64,000 nt of DNA from Streptomyces maremycinicus (GTDB lineage: Bacteria > Actinomycetota > Actinomycetes > Streptomycetales > Streptomycetaceae), in contig NZ_BBYG01000010.1 of NCBI RefSeq assembly GCF_001184025.1, positions 62,001 to 126,000 of the forward strand, in the 5' to 3' direction. Both the position numbers and the translations under genes were made by a program. This document shows positions 1 to 8,243 of the stretch, piece by piece. How positions within the stretch are numbered: the stretch's first letter is position 1; each line of letters opens with the position of its first letter. The notes under the pieces are model-generated. The model was not told the origin of the DNA, did not search any database, and saw only the letters and a list, made by a program, of their open reading frames with translations.

Positions 1-1
1 C

Positions 2-463
2 CCCGAGTACTCGGTCACGCGGATTGATGATGTCCTCGGCCAGGGGTGGAGCCTGCTGGGCATCGGCCTGTCCGACGACGACTGGAACGCCGCCTCGGCG
101 GCCCGACTGCCCGATGCGCGGCGCGTGGACGTGGTGCTCGGCGACCGCGCACCACGATCGCGCGACGGCCGCGCCGCGGTGGCCGACGCCGACGGCACGC
201 TCGACGCGTACCTCGCGGCGTTGCCAGGGCATCTGCTGCTGGTCCGCCCCGACCGGCTGATAACAGCTGTCTTCACACCCGGCCAGGTCCGATACGTCAC
301 TCGGGCTCTGAGTCCGTTCCTGCCGCCAGCCCCCTCCAGTGCAGTGGGGCCCGCACGAGCCAGCGAGGAATTTCCCCGGTTCGACACTTCACCATCCTCC
401 GCAGGTCTCGCCGCAGACGCTGCCTGCACACCGAAAACCGACACACCAGGAGCCCACAAGTGA
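2..463 (+). CDS. FAD-dependent aromatic monooxygenase, C-terminal part (5' end outside window)
   Basis: The frame is open from the window edge to a TGA at 461-463. The visible ~153 residues resemble the C-terminal thioredoxin-like domain of MhpA/PheA-type flavoprotein hydroxylases: a 'DDVLGQGWSLLGIG' segment at the start and 'LLLVRPDRLI' about 50 residues before a long, low-complexity tail. In this family the missing N-terminal part carries the FAD/NAD(P)H site and hydroxylates a phenolic ring. The stop overlaps the GTG of the following FAH-family gene, so the two are translated together and probably act in one aromatic pathway. Only the tail is visible, so the substrate cannot be inferred. 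The tail after the RPDR motif (about 50 residues, rich in Pro, Ser and Ala) is longer than usual. Confidence 0.7.
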   Translation, partial: PEYSVTRIDDVLGQGWSLLGIGLSDDDWNAASAARLPDARRVDVVLGDRAPRSRDGRAAVADADGTLDAYLAALPGHLLLVRPDRLITAVFTPGQVRYVTRALSPFLPPAPSSAVGPARASEEFPRFDTSPSSAGLAADAACTPKTDTPGAHK

Positions 464-1305
464 GACTGAGCACGATCCGAAATGCGGCCGGCCACAGCAC
501 CGTCGCCGTGCGCCACGAAGGCGACGAGCTGGTGCTGCTGCCCCACGGGGACGTGGCAGCCCTGCTGGCCTCGGGCGAGGACTGGGCCCGGCGCGCGACC
601 GAGGCCGACGGCCCGCGCGTCGCGGCCGCCGAGGCGTGGTACGCCCCCGTGGTACCCCACCCCAACAAGATCGTCTGCCTCGGTCTGAACTACGCAACGC
701 ACATCAAGGAGATGGGCCGCCAGACGCCCGTTCACCCCACACTGTTCGCCAAGTACGACGGAGCGCTCGTCGGTGCGTACGACGACATCCTCATGCCTGC
801 GGTGAGCGACGACCTCGACTGGGAGGCCGAGCTGTGCGCCGTGATCGGCCGAAGCACCCGGCACGTCGGAGAGAAGGACGCCCTGGATGCAGTCGCCGGA
901 TACACGATCCTCAACGACGTCACCATCCGGGACTGGCAGCACCGCACCCGTGAGTTCCTCTCGGGCAAGACCTTCGAGGGCACGACCCCAGTGGGGCCCG
1001 CCCTGGTGACTTCGGACGAGCTTCCGCCCGGAGCGTCGGACCTGGACATCGGATGCAGCGTCGACGGCCGCACCATGCAGGAGTCGAACACCTCCGACCT
1101 GCTCTTCGACGTGGCGCACATCGTGTCCTACGTCAGCACCATCATCACGCTGCTGCCCGGTGACCTGATCGCCACCGGCACCCCCGGCGGCGTCGGCGCG
1201 GGGCGTGACCCGAAGGTCTTCCTGCGTCCCGGGCAGAGACTGGTCACACGCATCGAGGGGCTGGGCGAGATGAGCAACCGCGTGGTCAGAGACGATCCTG
1301 CGTGA
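460..1305 (+). CDS. Fumarylacetoacetate hydrolase (FAH) family protein
   Basis: 281 residues from GTG at 460, preceded by AGGAG at 448-452. The start overlaps the previous stop by 4 bases (GTGA). The C-terminal FAH fold shows the acidic metal site: E122 and E124 in 'DWEAELCAVIG' and D153 in 'LNDVTIRDW', then the 'GDLIATGTPGGVG' loop near residues 227-239. Members hydrolyse or isomerise ring-cleavage products such as fumarylpyruvate, acylpyruvates or 2-hydroxyhepta-2,4-diene-1,7-dioate. Position after a ring hydroxylase and before an IclR regulator supports a late step of aromatic catabolism. The frame stays open upstream to position 46, but that extension has no family similarity, so the internal GTG is preferred. 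Confidence 0.88.
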   Translation: MRLSTIRNAAGHSTVAVRHEGDELVLLPHGDVAALLASGEDWARRATEADGPRVAAAEAWYAPVVPHPNKIVCLGLNYATHIKEMGRQTPVHPTLFAKYDGALVGAYDDILMPAVSDDLDWEAELCAVIGRSTRHVGEKDALDAVAGYTILNDVTIRDWQHRTREFLSGKTFEGTTPVGPALVTSDELPPGASDLDIGCSVDGRTMQESNTSDLLFDVAHIVSYVSTIITLLPGDLIATGTPGGVGAGRDPKVFLRPGQRLVTRIEGLGEMSNRVVRDDPA

Positions 1306-2147
1306 GTAGTCCGTCCCGTGAAGCTCCGGCATCGTCCACTAAGGTGTCCCGCATGTCAGGATCAACGTCCAGCGCAGGCGCCTATCGTGAGCGCAACTCG
1401 ACCGCCGACCGGGCGCTCGACATCCTCATGATGTTCGACGAGACCGAGCTGGTCGTCTCCGCAACGGCGGTCGCCGGGCGGCTCGGGGTCGCGCGTTCGA
1501 CCGCCTACCGGTACCTGCAGTCCCTCGTGACGAGCCGTTTCCTGGAAGAGGCGCCGGGCGGCGGCTTCCGGCTCGGTCTGCGCGTGATGGAGATCGCCCG
1601 GTTGGCTCGACGCAGCTACGGACTCCCCGAGATCGCGCGGCCCGCCATGACGGCGCTGTCGGAGCGGACGGGGGAGACCGTACTCCTGACTCGGCGTGTA
1701 GGTGACCTGGTGGTGTGTGTCGAGACCGCGGAATCCGGACACCGCGCTGTGCGCATCTCTTATGAACGGGGCAGCTCCCTGCCGCTCAACGCCGGTGCCT
1801 CGGCGCTTGTGCTACTGGCCTGGAGCTCTCCTGAGGAGGTGAATGGTCTGCTGCGGTCCGCGCCGCTGAAGCGCTTCACCGCCTCAACGCTGGTAGATGT
1901 CGACGCGCTGATGGAGCGTCTGGAAACGATCCGGGCAGCCGGGTACGCGATTTCGCGCGCTGAACTCGATCCCGACATCCTCGGTGTCGGCGCGCCTGTC
2001 CGCGACGACACCGGACAGGTCGTTGCGGCCGTGAGTGTGGCCGCACTGGCCTCACGGATCGCCGGCGAGGCGGAGGCCGACATCGTGGGCCATGTGCTGG
2101 CCGCGGCGCAGGACATCAGCGACCGGATGACCGTGGTCGCCGGCTGA
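1302..2147 (+). CDS. IclR family transcriptional regulator
   Basis: 281 residues from GTG at 1302, which overlaps the FAH stop (GTGA). An in-frame ATG at 1353 with AAGGTG at 1341-1346 is an equally good start and would give 264 residues. The N-terminal winged helix-turn-helix is at about residues 35-80 ('AGRLGVARSTAYRYLQSL'). The C-terminal effector-binding domain follows, with typical IclR segments ('LPLNAGASALVLLAW', 'GYAISRAELDPDILGVGAPV'). IclR proteins commonly control aromatic degradation operons, and this one is co-transcribed with the ring hydroxylase and FAH genes, so it probably regulates them. The inducer is unknown. Confidence 0.9.
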   Translation: MSSPSREAPASSTKVSRMSGSTSSAGAYRERNSTADRALDILMMFDETELVVSATAVAGRLGVARSTAYRYLQSLVTSRFLEEAPGGGFRLGLRVMEIARLARRSYGLPEIARPAMTALSERTGETVLLTRRVGDLVVCVETAESGHRAVRISYERGSSLPLNAGASALVLLAWSSPEEVNGLLRSAPLKRFTASTLVDVDALMERLETIRAAGYAISRAELDPDILGVGAPVRDDTGQVVAAVSVAALASRIAGEAEADIVGHVLAAAQDISDRMTVVAG

Positions 2148-2329
2148 CTGCCGGCCACATCCTTCCGCCGTCCTTGCCGTAGCCGGTCACCGCAGGCACC
2201 GCGTCGCTGGACGGGAAGCGCTCGACGATCCGCGGTACTCGGGTGGACTCCGCGCCGGTGGGCAGCCACGAGGATGCCTGCTTGTCCTCGCACGACGGGG
2301 CACTGGCCCGCACCTGACCTACGGGGTTG

Positions 2330-2354
2330 GGCCTCGGCCGGTCACCGGCGGGCC
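2330..2354. terminator. Stem-loop after the convergent IclR and GH42 genes
   Basis: GGCC at 2330 pairs with GGCC at 2351-2354, and GCCGG (2337-2341) pairs with CCGGC (2345-2349) across a TCA loop. It starts 8 bases beyond the GH42 stop and lies between convergent genes, so it could end transcripts from both sides. No T-tract is present. The stretch 2148-2329 has no gene I can recognise. A near copy of this hairpin region occurs at 55830. Confidence 0.5.
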
Positions 2355-2361
2355 AGTCTTG

Positions 2362-4371
2362 TCAGCTTCGCCGTGGTTCCCGTACCACCGCGATCTCTCC
2401 CGGTGCGAGCGTCACGGAGCCCGGTGCCGGTTTGCCGGTGAGGAGTTCGACCGCGTCCTCGGCGACGGTGATCTGCGCGCCGTTGCCCGCGTGGTCGATC
2501 AGGAACAGGTAGTCCGCGGAAGACGATCGGCGGCGTACCACTTCCACGCCCTCCGGTGCCGTGCGGACCGCTTCCACGCCCGCCTCGCTGCGGATGCACG
2601 TCAGGAGGGACGCGAGGGTCGTCGGGTCCGGGCGGGTGGCCAGGTACCAGGTCGTGCCCTGGCCGTATGTGTGGCGTGTCACGGCGGGTACGCCCGTCAG
2701 TGGGCCTTCTGTATACGACATCACCGCCTCCGCGCCCTCCAGGCGCAGGCGCTCCGACCACAGCGACGCCGTGCCGCCCCCACTCAGGCCGAGTGACTCG
2801 CCCGCCGGGAGCGGGAAGTACTCGTCCGCCCTGATGCCCAGCGCCTCCCGGAAAGCCCCCGGGTAACCGCCCAGCCGTACATGGCAGTTCTCGTCCACGG
2901 TCCCGCTGTGGAAGCCGACCGCCAGCGTGCCGCCGCGTTCCGCGAAGCCGGTGAGGTTGGCGGCGCCCTCGTCGTCGACGAGGTACAGGCTGGGGAGCAG
3001 GACCAGGCGGTACGCCGACAGGTCGGCGTCCGGGCGTACGAAGTCCACCGCGACGCCCGCCCGCCACAGCGGCTCGTACCACGAGCGGACAAGGTCCTCG
3101 TAGCGGAGCTCGGCGCTCGGCTGGGCCGGGGTTTCCATGGCCCAGCGGGCGTTCCAGTCCCAGGCGATGGCCACCTCGGCGGTGCCGGTGCTGCCGCGCA
3201 CCTCCGCGAGCGCCTTGAGGTCGGCGCCGAGGCGCACCACGTCCCGCCAGATCTGGCTGTCGGTCCCGGCGTGCGGAACCATCGCCGAGTGCCACTGCTC
3301 GGCGCCCGCCTTCGACTGCCGCCACTGGAAGTAGGCGATGCCGTCCGCGCCGTGCGCCACGTGGGCCAGCGCGTTGCGGCGCAACTCCCCTGGTTTCTTC
3401 GCCCTGTTGACGTGCTGCCAGTTCAGCGCTCCCGTGGAGTGCTCCATCAGGAACCAGGGGCCGCGCGCCAGCGAGCGCATCAGGTCGCCGTGGAGCGCGA
3501 CGTCGATCTCCGGCTCGGGGTCGTCGTACATCAGGTAGTGGTCGTTGGCCACCACGTCCAGCTCCGGGGCCCAGCGCCAGTAGTCGGCCTTGTCGGCGCC
3601 CTGCATGACCATGAAGTTGGTGGTGGCGGGGATGGACGGGGCCGCCGCGCGCAGGACACCCCGCTCGACCCGGTACAGCGCCTGCAATTCGTCCGAGCAG
3701 AAGCGGCGCCAGTCGAGGAGATGGGTCGGGTTGGGGCCGGCGCCGGTAGGTCGCGGGGGCAGGATCTCGTGCCAGTCGTAGTACCACTGGCTCCAGAAGG
3801 TGGTGCCCCAGGCGTGGTTCAGCGCGGCCAGGTTCTTGTACTTCGTCCGCAGCCAGACCTGGAACGCCTCGGCACTGGTGTCGCAGTAGCAGGCCGCGTT
3901 GTGGCAGCCGTACTCGTTGTGGACGTGCCACATCACGATTGCCGGGTGGGTGGCGTAGCGCCGCGCTAGCTCGCCCGTGATGCGCAGGGCCGCCGCGCGG
4001 TAGGCGGAACTTGAAGGGCAGAACGTCTGGCGGCTGCCGTACGACAGTTTCCGGCCGTCGCGGTCCACCGGCAGCGCCTCGGGGTGGGCGCGGAAGAACC
4101 AGGCCGGCGGAGCCGCCGTTGGGGTGGCGAGGTCGACGGTGATGCCGTTCTCGTGCAGCAGGTCCAGGATCCGGTCCAGGCGTGAGAAGTCGTACACGCC
4201 CTCTGACGGTTCCAGCAGCGCCCAGGAGAAGATGCCGACGCTGACGAAGTTGACCCCTGCCTCGCGCATCAGGCGTACGTCCTCGGCCCACACCTCCTCG
4301 GGCCACTGCTCGGGGTTGTAGTCGGCGCCGTAGGCGATGCCGGGGATGGAGAGGACGGGTTTGCTGGTCAC
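2362..4371 (-). CDS. Beta-galactosidase, GH42 family
   Basis: 669 residues from GTG at 4371, with GGAG at 4382-4379 upstream. The N-terminal TIM barrel begins 'YGADYNPEQWPEEVW'. The acid/base glutamate is E153 in 'WHVHNEYGCHN' and the nucleophile is E310 in 'FLMEHSTGALNW'. The trimerisation and small C-terminal beta domains follow, as in full-length GH42 enzymes. No signal peptide is visible, so it should hydrolyse beta-galactosides or galacto-oligosaccharides in the cytoplasm. It is the last gene of a leftward operon with the sugar ABC transporter (35 bases after the permease). The frame continues upstream into the permease but without similarity. The C-terminal 100 codons match a decayed fragment at 30348-30715. 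Confidence 0.93.
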   Translation of the reverse strand: MTSKPVLSIPGIAYGADYNPEQWPEEVWAEDVRLMREAGVNFVSVGIFSWALLEPSEGVYDFSRLDRILDLLHENGITVDLATPTAAPPAWFFRAHPEALPVDRDGRKLSYGSRQTFCPSSSAYRAAALRITGELARRYATHPAIVMWHVHNEYGCHNAACYCDTSAEAFQVWLRTKYKNLAALNHAWGTTFWSQWYYDWHEILPPRPTGAGPNPTHLLDWRRFCSDELQALYRVERGVLRAAAPSIPATTNFMVMQGADKADYWRWAPELDVVANDHYLMYDDPEPEIDVALHGDLMRSLARGPWFLMEHSTGALNWQHVNRAKKPGELRRNALAHVAHGADGIAYFQWRQSKAGAEQWHSAMVPHAGTDSQIWRDVVRLGADLKALAEVRGSTGTAEVAIAWDWNARWAMETPAQPSAELRYEDLVRSWYEPLWRAGVAVDFVRPDADLSAYRLVLLPSLYLVDDEGAANLTGFAERGGTLAVGFHSGTVDENCHVRLGGYPGAFREALGIRADEYFPLPAGESLGLSGGGTASLWSERLRLEGAEAVMSYTEGPLTGVPAVTRHTYGQGTTWYLATRPDPTTLASLLTCIRSEAGVEAVRTAPEGVEVVRRRSSSADYLFLIDHAGNGAQITVAEDAVELLTGKPAPGSVTLAPGEIAVVREPRRS

Positions 4372-4406
4372 TGGGTGGCTCCACAGGTGAGAAGGCGGCA
4401 GGCCGG

Positions 4407-5228
4407 TCACTTGAGTCCGGACGTGGCGGAGCTCGTGATGAAGCCGCGCTGAAGGATCAGGAAGAGCGCCAGTACGGGCACGATGTACATCACGGAGCCG
4501 GCCGCGATGAGGGTGTAGAGCCCGGTGCCGTGTTCGTTGACGTAGCCGGTGGCGATCTTGACGGAGAGGGTGGTGCGGTCGTCGTCGAGGAGCAGGGCGG
4601 GGGCGATGTAGTCGCCCCAGCTCCAGCTGAAGCTGAGGATCAGGCTGGTGGCGATGACGGGCCAGGACTGGGGGAGGAAGATCCGCCAGAAGATGCGGAT
4701 CTGTCCGCAGCCGTCGATGATCGCGGCCTCTTCCAGTTCCTTGGGCATGTTGGTGAAGAACTGCCGGAAGAGGAAGATCAGATACGGTGCGCCGGCCAGT
4801 CCCCACAGCACCCACGGGATGTAGGTGTTGACCAGGTCCGCCTTGGCGAACAGCAGGTAGGTCGGGATGAGGGTGATGATCTGCGGGGTCATCATCGTCG
4901 ACAGCATGAGGCCGAAGACGAGCTTCTTGCCGGGGCCGTTCAGCCGGGCGAAGCCGTATCCGGCCCAGGCCGAGGCCAGGGTGATCAGCACGGAGTAGAG
5001 CCCCGCGATCGTCAGCGAGTTGCGGGCGTAGCCGAGGTAGTCGAAGAGGGTCAGGGCCTGCTGGAAGTTGTCCAGGGTCGGATGGTGCGGCCACCAGTGG
5101 ATGGGGACGGCACGCAGTTCGGACTGGGCCTTGAACGCGGTGATCACGAGCCAGCCGAAGGGGCTCAGGAAGAGCACCAGGGCCGCGATCAGGAGCATGT
5201 AGACGACTTTGCGTCGGGCCAGCACCAT
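4407..5228 (-). CDS. Carbohydrate ABC transporter permease (MalG type)
   Basis: 273 residues from ATG at 5228, sharing its A with the stop of the upstream permease gene (TGATG), so the pair is translationally coupled. There is an N-terminal membrane helix ('MLLIAALVLFLSPFGWLVITAF') and about six helices in total. The EAA loop that contacts the ATPase reads 'ELEEAAIIDGCGQIRIFWRIFLP' at about residues 165-187. MalG-type subunits form the channel with a MalF-type partner. No ATPase gene is present here, as is common in Streptomyces, where a shared MsiK-type ATPase serves many sugar importers. The expected cargo is galactose- or arabinose-containing oligosaccharide, judged from neighbours. Confidence 0.92.
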   Translation of the reverse strand: MVLARRKVVYMLLIAALVLFLSPFGWLVITAFKAQSELRAVPIHWWPHHPTLDNFQQALTLFDYLGYARNSLTIAGLYSVLITLASAWAGYGFARLNGPGKKLVFGLMLSTMMTPQIITLIPTYLLFAKADLVNTYIPWVLWGLAGAPYLIFLFRQFFTNMPKELEEAAIIDGCGQIRIFWRIFLPQSWPVIATSLILSFSWSWGDYIAPALLLDDDRTTLSVKIATGYVNEHGTGLYTLIAAGSVMYIVPVLALFLILQRGFITSSATSGLK

Positions 5229-6268
5229 CACTTGTCTCCGATCGTCCGCGTCTTGGGCTTCGCCTGTTCGGGATCCACGGAGTAGAAGACCGCGCCCTTG
5301 CTGAGCCGGAAGACGACGAAGGTGACGAGCATGATGAACAGGAAGAGCACCCACAGCAGCGCGGAGGCGTAGCCGTAGCGGCCGTTGGCGAAGTACTGGG
5401 AGAAGACGTCGATCATGATCAGGTAGTTGCTCTCGGGTACGGCCCCCACGCCCTTGGGGGTGGGGTCGAGCGAGATGAGCAGCGGTACGAAGGTCTGCAG
5501 CGTCATGATGAGCTGGGTGACCAGCTGGAAGAACAGCACCGGGGAGAGAAGGGGCAGGATGATCCGGGTGAGGGACTGCCATTGGCTCGCCCCGTCCACC
5601 CGTGCCGCGTCGAGCAGCTCCCGGGGAATGTCCTGCAGTCCCGCCAGCGAGATGATCATGATGTTGCCCACGCCCCATACCGTCAGCATGATCAGCACGT
5701 AGCGGGCGTACGGATCCCCCAGCCAGGCCAGCCCGTTGACGCCGAAGAGGTCCAGCAGGCCGTTGGCCGATCCGGAGTCACGGTCGAAGATCAGCTTGAA
5801 GGTGAGGGCGGCACCGACCGGCGGGACGACGGCGGGCAGGTAGAGCAGGGTGCGGAACAGGCCGCGGGCCCGGATCGGCTGGTTCAGCAGCAGCGCGAGG
5901 ATGAGTCCGGCGACGATCGTCAGCGGCACTGTGATCGCGGCGAACAGCCCGGTGCGGGCCAGGGACGCCAGGGTGTCCGGGTCGGAGAAGACCTCCCGGT
6001 AGTTGGCCAGGCCCACGAAGCGGGCGTTGGGGGAGAGGCCGTCGGAGTTGGTGAAGCTCAGCCACAGCGCGTAGCCCAGCGGGTAGGCCGTCAGGCCCAG
6101 GAAGCCCAGTACCCAGGGGCCGGTGAACAGGTAGAAGGCCCCGGCCCGGCGCGCCCGCAGCGAGTGGGGCCGGGGTGCCCGGCGCGAGCCCGGCCGTCCG
6201 CCGGCCGGCCGCGCCGGGGAGGGCGCGGTCGGCTCGGCGTCCGGGCCGGTGAGTTGGTCGGTACTCAC
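5228..6268 (-). CDS. Carbohydrate ABC transporter permease (MalF type)
   Basis: 346 residues from GTG at 6268, overlapping the binding-protein stop by 4 bases (GTGA). A charged, Pro/Arg-rich cytoplasmic N-terminus of about 45 residues precedes the first membrane helix ('FYLFTGPWVLGFLGLTAYPL'). Six helices are likely. The EAA loop is 'IPRELLDAARVDGASQWQSL' at about residues 215-234. It pairs with the MalG-type permease directly downstream. The longer frame that extends to 6580 has no similarity and lies inside the binding-protein gene. Order binding protein, permease, permease, glycosidase is the usual arrangement of actinobacterial sugar uptake operons. Confidence 0.92.
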   Translation of the reverse strand: MSTDQLTGPDAEPTAPSPARPAGGRPGSRRAPRPHSLRARRAGAFYLFTGPWVLGFLGLTAYPLGYALWLSFTNSDGLSPNARFVGLANYREVFSDPDTLASLARTGLFAAITVPLTIVAGLILALLLNQPIRARGLFRTLLYLPAVVPPVGAALTFKLIFDRDSGSANGLLDLFGVNGLAWLGDPYARYVLIMLTVWGVGNIMIISLAGLQDIPRELLDAARVDGASQWQSLTRIILPLLSPVLFFQLVTQLIMTLQTFVPLLISLDPTPKGVGAVPESNYLIMIDVFSQYFANGRYGYASALLWVLFLFIMLVTFVVFRLSKGAVFYSVDPEQAKPKTRTIGDK

Positions 6269-7614
6269 CCCACCAGCTCCTTGCCCCGCGCGAGCTGCTC
6301 GTTCATACGAGAGTTCAGCGCGTCGGCGATCTTGCCGGTCTTGGTGTCGGACTTGATCGCGTCCGGCAGTACCTTGCTGAGAATCCCGTTGAGAGCGTCC
6401 ACCTGCGCGTACGGGCTCACCGGCAGGACCGAGAAGTACGGCGTGTCCTGTTCCTGGACCTGGTAGGCCTGCTTCTGGAAGGCGCTGCTCCTGGGGATCA
6501 ACGAGCGAAGCGAGTTCAGCGAGGGCAGGCCCCAACCCGAGGACGCCCGGTCCTTGGCCGGCTGGTCGGCGAAGTACCACTCGAAGAGCTTCCAGGCGGC
6601 GTCCTTGTTCTTGGCCTCCTTGGGCATCCAGAAGCCGGTGCCGCTGAAGCAGGGGCTGACGCGGTGGCTGCCGAACTGTGGCGCGGGCGCGAAGCGGGAG
6701 ACCGCGGCCAACTTGGCGTCACCGCCGATCACTCCGCCGAACCAGAAGCCGTTGCAGCTCATTGCCATCCGGTTGGCCTGGTAGGTCGGCCCGTCCCAGC
6801 CGTCCGGGTTGGGGTTGGTGATGCTCGGGCCGATGTCGGCCTTCGCGTAGTCGACGTACCACTGCAGCGCCTTGAGTGCTTCGGGCGAGGAGAAGTCGAC
6901 CGAGGCCATGTCGTCGGCGAACAGAGTGCCGCCGGCCGACGCGGTCCACGACATGAGCTGGGAGAAGAGCCCCAGGCTTGTGGCGTTGAGGCCGTAGACC
7001 TTCACCTTGCCGAGCCTGCGCTTGGTGAGCCGCTTGCCGAGGTCTAGCCACTCGTCCATGGACAACGGCTCGGTGGCGCTGGGGAGGTCCAGTCCGGCCG
7101 CCTCGAACATATCGGTGCGGTACCAGAACATGGAGTCCTGCGAGTAGTCCTTGGCGAGGCCGTAGCGGGGGCCCGCGCCCTGCTTCTTGCCGTCGAAGCG
7201 CCACACGTCGTTGGCCGCGGCGAGGTCGGAGGGCTTGAGTACCTTGCTCTTGGCGAGGTACGGGTCCAGGTCGGCCATGAGCCCGCGTGCGGCGAAGTAG
7301 GGCGCGTCCGTCGCGCCGATGCCGCGGACCACATCCGGCGGGTTCTTGCTGGCAAGCATGGCGTTGAGTTTGGTGACGTCATAGGTGACGATCCGGAGCT
7401 TCACGTCCAGCAGCTTCTCGATGCTCTTCTGGGTCTTCGCGTCCCACTCGTTCACCAGCGTCATGACGGTGAGGGTCTTCCCGCTGCCCCCGGAGTCGCT
7501 GTCGGAGTCGACGGAGGCGGCGCAACCCGGCAGGGCTGCGGCGGTGAATGCGGCACCGGCGGAGGCGGCGAGGAAGCGGCGCCGGTCGAGAGAGCCTCTG
7601 GATGAAACGGGCAT
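6265..7614 (-). CDS. Sugar ABC transporter substrate-binding lipoprotein
   Basis: 449 residues from ATG at 7614, with a GAAAGG-like ribosome site just upstream. The leader 'SLDRRRFLAASAGAAF' looks like a twin-arginine signal, and 'ALPGC' is a lipobox that would anchor the mature protein to the membrane at the cysteine near residue 34. The rest matches family 1 extracellular solute-binding proteins (for example 'EWYFADQPAKDRASSGWGLPSL' near the C-terminus). It is the first gene of the leftward transport and beta-galactosidase operon and faces the arabinofuranosidase gene across a 629-base regulatory region. It probably captures oligosaccharides released by the exported enzymes encoded at 10-16 kb. 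Confidence 0.92.
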   Translation of the reverse strand: MPVSSRGSLDRRRFLAASAGAAFTAAALPGCAASVDSDSDSGGSGKTLTVMTLVNEWDAKTQKSIEKLLDVKLRIVTYDVTKLNAMLASKNPPDVVRGIGATDAPYFAARGLMADLDPYLAKSKVLKPSDLAAANDVWRFDGKKQGAGPRYGLAKDYSQDSMFWYRTDMFEAAGLDLPSATEPLSMDEWLDLGKRLTKRRLGKVKVYGLNATSLGLFSQLMSWTASAGGTLFADDMASVDFSSPEALKALQWYVDYAKADIGPSITNPNPDGWDGPTYQANRMAMSCNGFWFGGVIGGDAKLAAVSRFAPAPQFGSHRVSPCFSGTGFWMPKEAKNKDAAWKLFEWYFADQPAKDRASSGWGLPSLNSLRSLIPRSSAFQKQAYQVQEQDTPYFSVLPVSPYAQVDALNGILSKVLPDAIKSDTKTGKIADALNSRMNEQLARGKELVG

Positions 7615-8243
7615 GGCGGTGAAGCCTTTCGTGCGGGGTGCGTACGGGGAGGTGTGCAAAGACTGGTGAGCCGAGCCGAGCCGAGCAGGGCTGGGCATGG
7701 GAAGGGGAAGTACCTGAGCAGGGGAGATGAAGCGCTGGTCCGCACTCGGCTGCCAGGGGTCTCCCACAGCGCTTCACCGCGCGCCTCGCTCATCACGGTG
7801 TGCCGACCGGCACACAGGGGTGAGTGTCGAGGGTTGATGGACCGGTTCTTCGGCCGTGGCGTCGCGCCCCGAAACGCTCGCCTGCGGAAACCGGTCGTGA
7901 AAAACTTCGGCGAACGCTAAGGCGGGCCCGAGGGCGGTGTCAAGGGGTCTGAACGCCCGGTAGTCGCCGGGTCGGTTCGCACGCCGAAGTCCGTCGACAA
8001 AACCTTGCCGCAACACTCTTGACGCATCCGGCGTCGTGGTGGCAGCTTCGTTGTATCGCTACATTTGTATCGCTACAAGAAACCGGTTGTTAACCGTTCA
8101 TGACGTCTCGACCGAGGCCGTCCAATGGATGAGGTCCGCCGCACCACTCCCGCGTGCTCTCCGCAACCCAGCGTTCCGCAATTCAGCGCCCCGCGCCCCT
8201 CGCACACCCCTCATGACCAACCCATTCACGCAGGAGTACGTCC
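7615..8243. other. Divergent intergenic region between the transporter operon and the arabinofuranosidase
   Basis: No gene is visible in these 629 bases. Three ACCGGT cores occur (7841-7846, 7890-7895, 8082-8087). The last two are preceded by AAA or GAA, giving GAAACCGGT-like sites. Two tandem 14-base palindromic sites lie at 8051-8078. The region must hold both outward promoters, and a TTGACG hexamer is at 8019-8024, but I could not place a convincing -10 at a standard distance. Confidence 0.6.
8051..8078. promoter_or_regulatory. Two adjacent LacI-type operator candidates
   Basis: TTGTATCGCTACAT (8051-8064) is followed without a gap by TTGTATCGCTACAA (8065-8078). Each is an even palindrome TTGTA-TCGC-TACAA with a central CG, the geometry typical of LacI-family operators. 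They sit between the two divergent sugar operons. The LacI-family gene at 18826 is the obvious candidate binder, but this link is inferred from position and motif shape only. Confidence 0.5.

Noticed and set aside
46..459. N-terminal extension of the FAH enzyme to an ATG at 46
   Set aside because: It overlaps the monooxygenase tail in another frame, shows no FAH similarity, and the internal GTG at 460 has a good ribosome site and overlap with the preceding stop.
2116..2313. Small minus-strand frame after the IclR gene as a transposase remnant
   Set aside because: No transposase motif could be recognised; the sequence is left unassigned.
4372..5094. Extension of the GH42 enzyme to 910 residues
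   Set aside because: The extra residues mirror the permease gene in another frame; family proteins start near the GTG at 4371.
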